Positions 1-7,131 of a stretch of DNA of 38,678 bases are shown piece after piece. Origin of the DNA: an uncultured Bacteroidia bacterium (lineage in GTDB: Bacteria > Bacteroidota > Bacteroidia > Bacteroidales > UBA932); NCBI GenBank assembly GCA_902790635.1, contig CADASN010000018.1, positions 1-38,678 on the forward strand, in the 5' to 3' direction. Positions within the stretch are counted from its first letter, which is position 1. Each line of letters starts with the position of its first letter. The notes under the pieces were generated by a model. The model worked only from the letters and a program-made list of their open reading frames with translations. It made no database searches and had not been told where the DNA came from. The translations under genes were made by a program, and so were the position numbers.

Positions 1-96
1 ATAGACTATCTTCGCGATATCATCGTAAACCGATATCAGGACTTCTTTGTCCAAACTACTTATTGTTCAACATCGGTAAACTTATATCAGGACTAG
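1..96 (+). other. AT-rich window edge, possible tail of an upstream CDS
   Basis: This stretch is clearly poorer in GC than the rest of the window. Frame 1 is open from base 1 to a TAG at 94-96 and would give about 31 residues ending in VNLYQD. It could be the C-terminus of a gene that starts outside the window, but I recognise no family. It also contains an imperfect direct repeat, listed separately. The coding interpretation is only a possibility. Confidence 0.2.
21..94 (+). repeat. imperfect direct repeat, two copies
   Basis: Bases 21-43 and 71-94 share catcg(g)taaac--atatcaggact and differ by one inserted base and two substitutions. The copies start 50 bases apart. Two degenerate copies at a window edge are not enough to call a CRISPR array. 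Read in frame 1 they encode the similar peptides VNRYQDF and VNLYQD. Confidence 0.4.
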
Positions 97-127
97 ACAA
101 CGGTGGAGGAGTGCGGTGGGTTTTTGC

Positions 128-135
128 TATCTTTG
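128..135 (+). promoter_or_regulatory. -7 box of hrpB promoter
   Basis: TATCTTTG matches the Bacteroidota primary-sigma -7 consensus TAnnTTTG. Only six bases separate it from the ATG at 142, so the transcript would begin at or next to the start codon. This rules out the in-frame ATG at 103, which lies upstream of the promoter box. Confidence 0.6.
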
Positions 136-141
136 TATTCG

Positions 142-2913
142 ATGAGACCGTACCCGGACCTGCCGATACTGGAGATTGCCGGCGCCGTGAACGCGGCGCT
201 GGCGAATACGCCTCGCCTGGTAGTCACGGCGCCTCCGGGAGCCGGTAAATCAACCCTCTTGCCCCTGACCATCCTGGAGGGATACCTGAACGGTTCCAAA
301 AACTTCGAGTCAGAGCAACGCGACGGGGGGAGTTTGAGGGAAACGCCCCTCAATGAATCAGCCCTCCACGGAACAAAGATCCTGCTCCTCGAACCCAGAC
401 GCCTTGCAGCGCGGCAGATTGCGGAGCGGATGGCCGCGCTGCTGGGAGAGCCGGTGGGCCGGACGGTGGGGTACCGGATCCGTTTCGAGAGCCGCGTGAG
501 CGCGGCGACACGCATTGAGGTACTGACCGAAGGGATCCTGACCCGGATGCTGGTGGACGACCCGACGCTGGAGGGCGTGTCCGTGGTGATCTTTGATGAA
601 TTTCACGAGCGGAGCCTGCAGAGCGATGTGGCATTGGCCCTGACGCGCGAGGCGCAGCAGCTCCTGCGCCCGGACCTGCGCATCCTGCTGATGTCCGCAA
701 CCATCGATACGGCCGCCCTTTGCGCGGCGCTGGACGCGCCTTTGCTCGAAAGCGCGGGACGGATGTTCCCGGTCGAGATCAGGCATACCCCCGAAGAAGC
801 CTCGCCGGAGGATGTGGCGGAGCACGTGGCGCATTGGGTCCGCGTAGCCCATCGCGAGCAGCCGGGAGACATTCTCGCATTTCTCCCCGGGGAGCGGGAG
901 ATCCGCCGCTGCGCGGAATTGTTGGAAGGGCTTCCCGGTCAAGCCGGGAATGATGGCCGCGGCGGGACCGAGTCTGGCAGTCGGACCCGGGTGTACCCGC
1001 TATACGGGATGCTGTCCACTGCGGAGCAGCGCCTGGCCATCGCGCCGAGCCCGGCCGGGCAGCGCAAGGTCGTGCTGGCTACGCCCATCGCAGAAACATC
1101 GCTCACCATCGAAGGCGTGCGCGTCGTGGTGGACGGCGGCTTCTGCCGGAGGCTGGTCTTCGATCCGCAGAATGCGCTGAGCCGCCTGGAGACCGTGCGG
1201 ATCAGCCGCGACATGGCCGACCAGCGCAGCGGCCGGGCAGGACGCGTGGCACCGGGCACGTGCTGCCGGCTCTGGAGCCCGGCCACGGAAGCCCGGATGG
1301 CAGCGACCCGCGTCCCGGAGATCCTCGAAGCGGATCTGGCGGGAACAGTGCTGGACGCGGCAGCCTGGGGCGAGAACCAGCCGGAGAAGCTGCCCTGGAT
1401 CACCCAGCCGCCAGCTCCTCACCTCGCCCAGGCCCGTCAGCTGCTGAGCTTGCTGGGTGCCCTGGACGATGCCGGGCGCATCACCCCGCACGGCCGCCGG
1501 CTCGCGGCATTGCCCTGCCATCCGCGTATCGCGCAGATGCTGCTGGCGGCGGGGGAAGAGAGCCGGCGAAAGACGCGGCAAGAAGGCGCAGCGGGCGATG
1601 ACGGGGAGATGCTAACCCTGGCGGCGGAGATCGCTGCGCTGCTGGAGGAGCGGGATCCGCTGGCCGCGCGGGAAAATGACGCAGCGCTCACGACGCGGCT
1701 CGACGCCCTGCTCCGAGGCGGACGGGGCGGCCCCTGGGTCCGTATCCGCCAAATCGCGGAGCAATACCGGCAGCTCGCCGCCCGCGCCAGGGGCCCGGAA
1801 GCCCCGGAGCGCCCCCGGCAACCCGAAAAAGACGCCGCCAGGGGCCCGGAAGCCCTGGAGTGCCCCCGGCAAGCCGAAAAAGACGCCGCCAGGGGCGGAA
1901 ATGCCTCCCGGCGCCCCCGGCAGGAGTTCGCCGCGGCCGCAGACCCGTTCGCCGTCGGCAAACTGCTCGCCGCCGCCTACCCTGAGCGCGTGGCCAAGGC
2001 GCGCGGCGACGGTCCGGGGCGATTCCAGCTGGCGACCGGCGAACTGGCGGCGGTGGACCCGGACGACCCGCTGGCCGCCTGCGAATGGCTCACCGTCGCC
2101 AGCCTCAGTGTCCGTCCGGGCGGCGTGGGACGCATTTTCCTGGCCGCGCCGGTGGACCCGGAAGACCTGCAGGAACTGATCCGTACCCGCGACCGCGTGG
2201 CCTGGGACAGCAAGGCCGGCGCGGCCCTCGCGCAGCGCGAACGGCGCATCGGCGGCCTGCTGGTGGATGCCCGAACCCTGTCGGAAGGCGTCCGGGAGCA
2301 GCTGACACGCGCCATTTGCGAAGCAACCCAGAAGGAGGGAACGGCGATGCTGGATTTCTCCGACGAAGTCGGGAACCTTCAGCGGCGCATCGCCGCCGTC
2401 GCTGCCTGGCACCCGGAACTGGCGTTGCCCGACCTCTCCACCGAAACCGTGCTGAAAACGGCCCCGGACTGGCTTCCGCCCTTCGTGGGCAACGCCACCA
2501 GCGTGCCCCAACTCAAAAAAATCGACCTCTGCGCAGCCTTGTGGACCCTGCTGGACTACGGGCAGCAGCAGGCGGTGGAGCGGCTCGCCCCCACGCACAT
2601 CGCCGTGCCGACGGGCAGCCGCATCCGCCTGGAATACCGCCAGGGCGCCGAAGCCCCCGTGCTGCGGGTGCGCCTGCAGGAATGTTTCGGCCTGGTGGAC
2701 ACCCCGCGGGTGGACGACGGCCGGCGGCCCGTGCTGATGGAGCTGCTCTCACCGGGCTACAAACCGGTCCAGCTCACCTCCGACCTGCGGAGCTTCTGGA
2801 GCGGGACTTATTTCGAAGTGCGCAAGGAGCTGCGCCGGCGCTATCCCAAGCACGCCTGGCCGGACAATCCGCTCGAAGCCGAAGCCGTGCGGGGTGTCCG
2901 GCGGAAACCCTGA
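142..2913 (+). CDS. hrpB: ATP-dependent RNA helicase HrpB
   Basis: DEAH-box-type RNA helicase of the HrpB family, 923 residues with the start at 142. The order of motifs is Walker A GAGKST (33-38), the HrpB-type variant box DEFHER (from 152), SATID, a helicase C region with TPIAETSLTIEG and QRSGRAGR (from 361), then the HA2 and HrpB C-terminal regions. E. coli HrpB is about 809 residues. The extra length here is partly explained by a palindromic insert at about residues 264-272 and by a 17-residue tandem repeat from about residue 549. The start at 142 was chosen because the promoter box TATCTTTG lies between it and the earlier ATG at 103. HrpB acts on RNA in the cytoplasm, but its physiological role is poorly defined in most bacteria. 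The gene stands alone and its stop is three bases from the end of a convergent gene remnant. Confidence 0.93.
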   Translation: MRPYPDLPILEIAGAVNAALANTPRLVVTAPPGAGKSTLLPLTILEGYLNGSKNFESEQRDGGSLRETPLNESALHGTKILLLEPRRLAARQIAERMAALLGEPVGRTVGYRIRFESRVSAATRIEVLTEGILTRMLVDDPTLEGVSVVIFDEFHERSLQSDVALALTREAQQLLRPDLRILLMSATIDTAALCAALDAPLLESAGRMFPVEIRHTPEEASPEDVAEHVAHWVRVAHREQPGDILAFLPGEREIRRCAELLEGLPGQAGNDGRGGTESGSRTRVYPLYGMLSTAEQRLAIAPSPAGQRKVVLATPIAETSLTIEGVRVVVDGGFCRRLVFDPQNALSRLETVRISRDMADQRSGRAGRVAPGTCCRLWSPATEARMAATRVPEILEADLAGTVLDAAAWGENQPEKLPWITQPPAPHLAQARQLLSLLGALDDAGRITPHGRRLAALPCHPRIAQMLLAAGEESRRKTRQEGAAGDDGEMLTLAAEIAALLEERDPLAARENDAALTTRLDALLRGGRGGPWVRIRQIAEQYRQLAARARGPEAPERPRQPEKDAARGPEALECPRQAEKDAARGGNASRRPRQEFAAAADPFAVGKLLAAAYPERVAKARGDGPGRFQLATGELAAVDPDDPLAACEWLTVASLSVRPGGVGRIFLAAPVDPEDLQELIRTRDRVAWDSKAGAALAQRERRIGGLLVDARTLSEGVREQLTRAICEATQKEGTAMLDFSDEVGNLQRRIAAVAAWHPELALPDLSTETVLKTAPDWLPPFVGNATSVPQLKKIDLCAALWTLLDYGQQQAVERLAPTHIAVPTGSRIRLEYRQGAEAPVLRVRLQECFGLVDTPRVDDGRRPVLMELLSPGYKPVQLTSDLRSFWSGTYFEVRKELRRRYPKHAWPDNPLEAEAVRGVRRKP
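932..953 (+). repeat. palindromic element inserted in frame in hrpB
   Basis: TTCCCGG (932-938), loop TCAAG, CCGGGAA (944-950), then TGA is a perfect 7-bp inverted repeat. It is read through in frame as PGQAGNDG, between the helicase core and the segment RVYPLYGML. Nearly the same element lies in frame in the flavoprotein gene at 5056-5077, which suggests a dispersed repeat family. Confidence 0.65.
1786..1926 (+). repeat. 51-bp coding tandem repeat in hrpB
   Basis: Units start at 1786, 1837 and 1888. The first two are nearly identical over 51 bp, and the third is diverged and shortened. They encode the 17-residue unit ARGPEAPERPRQPEKDA and variants, a charged, proline-rich and probably flexible linker between the helicase core and the C-terminal region. 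The length keeps the reading frame. Confidence 0.8.
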
Positions 2914-2916
2914 GCA

Positions 2917-3288
2917 TCACCGCACGCCCAGCCCCAGCCGCTCCTGCACATAGCGGATGCTGGCGAGGTATTCCGCGTCAGTATGCAGATGTTCGATGAT
3001 CATCGGCATCTGCGGGTCCTCGGCGCTGGCCAGCGCGGCATAGCGCTCCAGGTCCAGCGTCCCGGCGCCGCAGGCGCATTCTTCCAGCTGGAAGGTGTAC
3101 TCTTCCCGCAGGCGGATGTCCTTGAGATGGCAGCTGCAGATCGTCCCCCGCAAGCGGGAAAAACATTCTTCCAGAAATTCGTCATTGAAGAAATACCGCC
3201 GGGGCGTGGTGATCATGTTGACCACATCCAGGTGCGTGCCGAAAGCAGGCCGGTCCCCAGCCCGATGCGCTCCCGCCAGGATAGTTTG
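2917..3288 (-). pseudogene. 3' remnant of a sugar phosphate isomerase/epimerase gene
   Basis: The reading frame on the minus strand encodes the C-terminal third of a xylose-isomerase-like TIM-barrel protein. It contains FGTHLDVVNM, a HLKD motif (CSCHLKDIRL), a GAGTLD-like turn and MIIEHL, the usual order of barrel strands 6-8 in sugar phosphate isomerases/epimerases. Family members are usually about 270-320 residues. Here a stop codon at 3289-3291 lies directly upstream in the same frame, and the longest open stretch is about 123 codons, so the N-terminal two thirds are missing. A GTG at 3225 could start a 102-residue product, but that would not be a complete barrel. It is convergent with hrpB. 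See the finding on a chimeric junction at about 3248-3258. Confidence 0.65.
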
Positions 3289-3305
3289 TTATAGCCTTTG
3301 TCCAT
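3213..3305 (-). pseudogene. 5' remnant of a second gene, possibly a GPH-type sugar symporter
   Basis: An ATG at 3305-3303 (minus strand) follows a good -7 box (3339-3332) and opens a 30-codon frame beginning MDKGYNKLSWRERIGLGTG. That start resembles the N-terminus of GPH-family sugar:cation symporters, which often begin with a K-L-(S/T)-x-(K/R)-E-(K/R)-(I/L)-G-x-G pattern. After codon 19 the resemblance stops. The frame then runs out of phase over the TIM-barrel remnant to a TGA at 3215-3213. I read it as the promoter and first codons of a deleted transporter gene. The family assignment rests on a short stretch and is tentative. Confidence 0.35.
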
Positions 3306-3331
3306 ATGTCGCAGATATCAACCCCGTTTCC

Positions 3332-3339
3332 CAAATATA
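3332..3339 (-). promoter_or_regulatory. orphaned -7 promoter box upstream of the gene remnant
   Basis: On the minus strand, bases 3339 to 3332 read TATATTTG, matching TAnnTTTG. It points leftward to the ATG at 3305 with a predicted leader of about 20 bases, and is divergent from the queD promoter. Confidence 0.45.
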
Positions 3340-3360
3340 CGAATTCCCCGATATATTTTG

Positions 3361-3368
3361 TACCTTTG
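3361..3368 (+). promoter_or_regulatory. -7 box of the queD-folE operon promoter
   Basis: TACCTTTG matches TAnnTTTG and ends seven bases before the ATG at 3376. This predicts a leaderless or near-leaderless mRNA, and it rules out the in-frame upstream ATG at 3298. Confidence 0.6.
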
Positions 3369-3375
3369 CGCCGAT

Positions 3376-3705
3376 ATGTATTTCGTCTCCAAAAAGTTCA
3401 CCGTCGCGGCAAGCCACCACCTCGTGGTGGATTACCCGACGAAGTGCGCCCGGCCGCACGGGCACAACTACGAGATCGAGGTTTTCTGCAAGTCGGAGGA
3501 GCTCGATCCCAACGGGATGGTCGTGGACTTCAAGCTGATCAAGGAGCGCATCACGGACCGTATCGACCACCGCGACCTCAATGAAGTCCTGCCTTTCAAC
3601 CCTACGGCGGAGAACCTCGCCCGCTGGATCTGCGGCGAGATCCCGCACTGCTACAAAGTCATTGTCAAAGAGACGGAAGACAACACTGCAACCTACGAAG
3701 TATGA
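3376..3705 (+). CDS. queD: 6-carboxytetrahydropterin synthase QueD
   Basis: PTPS/QueD family, 109 residues, the normal length. In the queuosine pathway QueD converts dihydroneopterin triphosphate to 6-carboxytetrahydropterin. The visible active site is complete: zinc-type histidines at SHH (14-15) and HGH (28-30), the catalytic Cys24 in a C-x3-HGH arrangement, the DH pair in IDHRDLN, and a Glu near the C-terminus. The start at 3376 is set by the promoter box just upstream and by the alignment with its paralogue at 4285, which has the same length. It overlaps folE by four bases (ATGA), so the genes are translationally coupled. Downstream coupling to the GTP cyclohydrolase that supplies its substrate fits the role. 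Confidence 0.88.
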   Translation: MYFVSKKFTVAASHHLVVDYPTKCARPHGHNYEIEVFCKSEELDPNGMVVDFKLIKERITDRIDHRDLNEVLPFNPTAENLARWICGEIPHCYKVIVKETEDNTATYEV

Positions 3706-4292
3706 TCACAGAAGAACAAGCCAAACAGCATATCCGCGAGCTGCTCGAATATATCGGGGAGGACCCGGGCCGTACCGGCTTGCTGGACACCCCGGACCGG
3801 ATGATCCGGATGTTCCGCGAGATGTTCCGCGGCTACGATCCGGCCCAGGCCCCGGAAGTCACGACCTTCCCCAACGGGCAGGACGGCATCATCTATGACG
3901 ACATGATCGTGGACACGGGCCCCTTCTACTCCGTGTGCGAGCACCACTGCCGCACCTTCTTCGGCGAATACTGGTTCGCCTATCTCCCCAACCCCAAGGG
4001 CCGCATCCTGGGCCTGAGCAAGATCGGGCGCGTGGTGGATTATTGTTCTTCCCGCCTGCAGGTGCAGGAACGCCTGGTCCACGACGTGGTGGAGATGCTC
4101 ACCGACGCACTCGGCACCGAGAATCCCCCGCGCGGCATGGCGCTGATGATGCGCGGCCGCCACATGTGCAAGGAAAGCCGCGGGGTGCGCAAGACCGGTG
4201 TGATGACCTCCACTTACCTCACCGGCTCCTTCCGCACCAATGCGCAGACACGCAACGAGTTCCTCTCCTATATCGGCAAGAGCGATGTATAA
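3702..4292 (+). CDS. folE: GTP cyclohydrolase I
   Basis: FolE, 196 residues. It catalyses GTP to 7,8-dihydroneopterin triphosphate plus formate, the first step towards folate and queuosine. Visible signatures are CEHHC (zinc-binding Cys and catalytic His), GLSKIGRVVD, RLQVQERL, and RHMCKESRGV with the second zinc Cys, ending in TSTYLTGSF. The start ATG overlaps the queD stop by four bases, and the end overlaps the next PTPS gene by eight bases. The product therefore feeds both neighbouring PTPS-family enzymes. No second folE type is present in this window. Confidence 0.95.
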   Translation: MITEEQAKQHIRELLEYIGEDPGRTGLLDTPDRMIRMFREMFRGYDPAQAPEVTTFPNGQDGIIYDDMIVDTGPFYSVCEHHCRTFFGEYWFAYLPNPKGRILGLSKIGRVVDYCSSRLQVQERLVHDVVEMLTDALGTENPPRGMALMMRGRHMCKESRGVRKTGVMTSTYLTGSFRTNAQTRNEFLSYIGKSDV

Positions 4293-4614
4293 GGTCAGGA
4301 AAACGATGACGGTCTCCGCCAGCCACCACATCTCCTTCGCCGGCGGCACGCAGACGGAGCCCGACCACGGCCACAACTGGAAGATCACAGTCTGGTGTGC
4401 TTCCGAGGAGCTGGATGCCGACGGGATGGTGGTGGATTTCTGCGACATCGAGCGGCGCATCTGCGGATACCTCGACCACGGGGACCTCAACGAACTGCTG
4501 CCCTTCAACCCCACCACGGAGAACCTGGCGCGCTGGATCTGCGACCAGATCCCGCAATGCTACCAGGTCGAGGTGGAGGAATCCCCGGGCAACGCAGCTT
4601 CCTACGAACGATGA
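4285..4614 (+). CDS. PTPS-family paralogue lacking the catalytic Cys (PTPS-III-like)
   Basis: 109 residues, aligning without gaps to the queD product upstream (about 63 identical positions by hand count). Zinc histidines (SHH 14-15, HGH 28-30), the DH pair and the C-terminal Glu are kept. Cys24 of QueD is Thr here and the next residue is Glu25, giving E-x2-HGH. PTPS-III enzymes, known from Plasmodium and some bacteria, replace the Cys with a Glu in this region. They convert dihydroneopterin triphosphate to 6-hydroxymethyldihydropterin and so bypass dihydroneopterin aldolase (FolB) in folate synthesis. By analogy, and because it sits directly behind folE, I infer a folate role. A queuosine role or an inactive copy is possible. 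Start at 4285 (MYKVRK) by alignment. It overlaps folE by eight bases and the next gene by four. Confidence 0.85.
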   Translation: MYKVRKTMTVSASHHISFAGGTQTEPDHGHNWKITVWCASEELDADGMVVDFCDIERRICGYLDHGDLNELLPFNPTTENLARWICDQIPQCYQVEVEESPGNAASYER

Positions 4615-5867
4615 AGATTGCCGTCATCGGCGGCGGGGCGGCCGGATGTTTCTGCGCCGTGAATGCGGCCCGGAGGCTTCCGGAGGCCGATATCACCGTG
4701 TTCGAGGCGGGGCCGAAGCTCCTGGCCAAAGTGGCCGTGACCGGCGGGGGCCGCTGCAACCTCACCAACAGTTTCCGGGACGTAGAGCGCCTCGGGGAGG
4801 TGTATCCGCGCGGGGAGCAGCTGATGAAGCGCGCCCTGCAGGTGTTCAGCCCTGCGGACACCCGGCGCTGGTTCGAGGCGGAGGGCGTGCGGCTCGTCAC
4901 GCAGGAGGACCAGTGCGTCTTCCCGGTGAGCCAGGATGCGATGCAGATCGTGCGCACGCTGGAGCGCGGGCTGCGGGAGGCGGGGGTGAAAGTCGTATGC
5001 AATGCCCCCGTGGAGCGTATCGTGGCCCTGCAGGAAGGGGGGTTCCGGGTGGAGATTCCCGGTCAGGCCGGGAATGACGGTATTGGTGCCAGGAATGACG
5101 GTACTGGTGCCGGGAATGACTTCGACAAGGTCGTCGTGACCGTCGGAGGCAGCTCGCAGCAGAAGCTGCAGCGGCTGCTGCCGGAAGGGATGGCGGTGAC
5201 GCCCTGCGTGCCGTCCCTCTTTACCCTGAAGATCCCGGACGCAGGGCTGCGCGCGTTGATGGGCACCGTCGTGGAGCAGGCGGCACTGTCGCTCGCAGGG
5301 ACGCATTTCCGCGCAGCGGGGACCCTGCTGCTGACCGACTGGGGCGTGAGCGGACCCGCAACGCTGCGCCTGTCGTCCTACGCCGCCCGCCACCTGGCGG
5401 GAAATGGCTACACGGGCACACTGCTGATTGGCTGGCTGGACGCCTCGGAATCCGAGGCCCGCGAATGGATCGCCGCGCAAGTGGCCGCCAATCCGCGCAA
5501 AATGGCCGTCAGCACCCCGCCGGAGGGCATTACCGCCCGGCTCTGGCGCCACCTGTTGGGACGCACCGGGCTGCGCGAAGACCTCCGCTGGGCGGAGCTC
5601 GGCAGCAAGGGCGCCGCGCGGCTCGCCGCGACCCTCACGGCGGACGCCTACCCCGTCGCCGGCCGCGCCCGTTTCAAGGAGGAATTCGTCACCTGCGGGG
5701 GCGTGGACCTCTCGGAAATCCGGCTGGGTACCCTGGAAGCAAAGCGCTTCCCTGGGCTCTATTTCGCCGGGGAAGCGCTCGATGTGGATGCCGTGACGGG
5801 CGGCTTCAACCTCCAGGCTGCCTGGTCCACCGCCGCCGTCGTGGCTGCGTCACTCGCCGCGTCCTAA
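4611..5867 (+). CDS. BaiN/YhiN (HI0933)-type FAD-dependent oxidoreductase
   Basis: 418 residues. N-terminal dinucleotide-binding GGGAAG (7-12), the family signature VTGGGRCNLTN (43-53), and a C-terminal FAD-binding part with CGGVDLSEI, GLYFAGEALDVD and TGGFNLQAAW. The family is named after BaiN and HI0933; the substrate in most bacteria is unknown, and bile-acid activity should not be assumed. The start at 4611 overlaps the preceding stop (ATGA), making it the last gene of the pterin operon. Operon membership may reflect a link to pterin or queuosine chemistry or just co-transcription. An insertion at about residues 149-170 is encoded by a palindromic repeat plus a 21-bp tandem repeat and lies before the segment FDKVVVTVGG. 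Confidence 0.85.
   Translation: MKIAVIGGGAAGCFCAVNAARRLPEADITVFEAGPKLLAKVAVTGGGRCNLTNSFRDVERLGEVYPRGEQLMKRALQVFSPADTRRWFEAEGVRLVTQEDQCVFPVSQDAMQIVRTLERGLREAGVKVVCNAPVERIVALQEGGFRVEIPGQAGNDGIGARNDGTGAGNDFDKVVVTVGGSSQQKLQRLLPEGMAVTPCVPSLFTLKIPDAGLRALMGTVVEQAALSLAGTHFRAAGTLLLTDWGVSGPATLRLSSYAARHLAGNGYTGTLLIGWLDASESEAREWIAAQVAANPRKMAVSTPPEGITARLWRHLLGRTGLREDLRWAELGSKGAARLAATLTADAYPVAGRARFKEEFVTCGGVDLSEIRLGTLEAKRFPGLYFAGEALDVDAVTGGFNLQAAWSTAAVVAASLAAS
5055..5120 (+). repeat. palindromic element plus 21-bp tandem repeat inside a coding region
   Basis: TTCCCGG (5056-5062), loop TCAGG, CCGGGAA (5068-5074), then TGAC repeats the element seen in hrpB. It is followed by 21-bp units at 5068-5088 and 5089-5109 and a partial third at 5110-5120, each built on cc(g/a)ggaatgacggta(t/c)tggtg. 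The whole stretch is in frame and encodes GNDGIGARNDGTGAGND. Confidence 0.75.
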
Positions 5868-5880
5868 TATGCAGTTCATC

Positions 5881-5909
5881 TTGCATTTTTGGGAAATTGT
5901 GTATATTTG
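5881..5909 (+). promoter_or_regulatory. promoter of the sphingolipid operon
   Basis: TTG at 5881-5883 (-33-type element) and TATATTTG at 5902-5909 (-7 box, TAnnTTTG) lie 18 bases apart. The predicted transcript starts near 5916 and has a leader of roughly 22 bases before the ATG at 5938. Confidence 0.65.
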
Positions 5910-5937
5910 CATGTTGTACTAAAGATAAACCGCACCC

Positions 5938-7131
5938 ATGAGAAAAATTCTGAACGAGCTTTGTGCCAAGTACACGCTCGCCGATGAGGTGAAAGCCCAG
6001 GGCATCTACCCCTACTACCGCCCCATCTCTTCCGGACAGGATCCGCTCGTCACCATGGCTGACGGCAGCAAAGTCCTGATGTTCGGCTCGAACTCCTATC
6101 TCGGACTCTCGGATGATCCCCGCCTCAAGGAAGCGGCCATCAAAGCCGTTGAAAAATATGGTACCAGCTGCTCCGGCAGCCGCTTCCTCAACGGCACCCT
6201 CGACATCCACGAGGAGCTGGAAGCCAAGCTGGCCAAGTTCGTGGGCAAGCCCGCGGCCGTGACCTACAGCACCGGTTTCCAGGTGAATCTGGGTGTGGTC
6301 GGCTGCCTGGGTTTCCGCGGCGGATTCATCTTCCTGGACGCCCTCGACCACGCCTGCATCATTGACGGCAGCCGCCTGAGTTTCAGCGAGGTGCGCAAAT
6401 TCCGCCACAACGACATGGCCGACCTGGAGAAGAAACTCTGGCTTACCCCCAGGAACGCCCCGAAACTGATCGTCGTGGACGGTGTGTACTCGATGGAAGG
6501 CGACATCGCCCCGCTGCCCGAACTGGTGAAGCTCTGCAAGAAATACAATGCTTCCGTGATGGTGGACGACGCCCACGGCCTCGGCGTGATCGGCGAGAAC
6601 GGCTCCGGTACGGCCAGCCACTACGGCCTGACCAAGGAGACCGACCTCATCATGGGCACGTTCTCCAAGAGTTTCGGCTCGCTGGGCGGCTTCATCGCCG
6701 GCGACAAAGCCGTCATCAACTACCTCAAGCACAACTCCCGCACGCTGATCTTCAGCGCCTCGATGACTCCGGCCGCCGTGGCCGCCGCCTCCTGCGCACT
6801 CGATATCATGATCAATGAACCGGAGCGCCGCGAGCACCTCTGGGAGGTCACGCGCCACGCCCAGGAGGCCTTCAAGGCCGCCGGCTTCGACACCGGACAC
6901 ACCCAGTCCCCGATCATCCCGCTGTTCGTGCGCGACACCATCAAAGCCATGACCATCGTCCGCAAGGCCTACGAGGTGGGCGTGTTCATCACCCCGGTGA
7001 TCGCCCCGGCCGTCCCGGAAAAGGACGTGCTCATCCGTTTCGCCCTCATGGCCACGCACTCCATCGAGCAGGTGGATGAGGCCGTGGAGAAACTCACGAA
7101 GATCTTCCGCGAACTCGGCGTTATCGAATAA
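5938..7131 (+). CDS. spt: serine palmitoyltransferase
   Basis: Fold-type I PLP enzyme of the alpha-oxoamine synthase family, 397 residues. It condenses L-serine with a fatty acyl-CoA to 3-ketodihydrosphingosine, the first step of sphingolipid synthesis, in the cytoplasm. It shows MFGSNSYLGL, SGSRFLNGTLD(I)H, the cofactor Asp in VMVDDAHGLG, and the PLP lysine K244 in FSKSFGSLGGF. The N-terminal AQGIYPYYR and the C-terminal VLIRFALMATHS match Bacteroides Spt better than glycine C-acetyltransferase (Kbl) or AONS (BioF), which lack this N-terminal region. The following SDR gene shares one base with its stop (TAATG), which fits a second pathway step. A Kbl-like function is the main alternative. 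Confidence 0.82.
   Translation: MRKILNELCAKYTLADEVKAQGIYPYYRPISSGQDPLVTMADGSKVLMFGSNSYLGLSDDPRLKEAAIKAVEKYGTSCSGSRFLNGTLDIHEELEAKLAKFVGKPAAVTYSTGFQVNLGVVGCLGFRGGFIFLDALDHACIIDGSRLSFSEVRKFRHNDMADLEKKLWLTPRNAPKLIVVDGVYSMEGDIAPLPELVKLCKKYNASVMVDDAHGLGVIGENGSGTASHYGLTKETDLIMGTFSKSFGSLGGFIAGDKAVINYLKHNSRTLIFSASMTPAAVAAASCALDIMINEPERREHLWEVTRHAQEAFKAAGFDTGHTQSPIIPLFVRDTIKAMTIVRKAYEVGVFITPVIAPAVPEKDVLIRFALMATHSIEQVDEAVEKLTKIFRELGVIE

Noticed and set aside
21-94. Possible end of a CRISPR array at the left edge.
   Set aside because: Only two imperfect copies of about 23 bases are seen, with an indel between them, and no cas gene is present. It also reads as coding sequence in frame 1.
4611-5867. Annotating the BaiN-type protein as a bile acid 7-dehydroxylation enzyme.
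   Set aside because: The HI0933/YhiN family is broad and widespread in organisms without bile acid metabolism, and no other bai gene is nearby.
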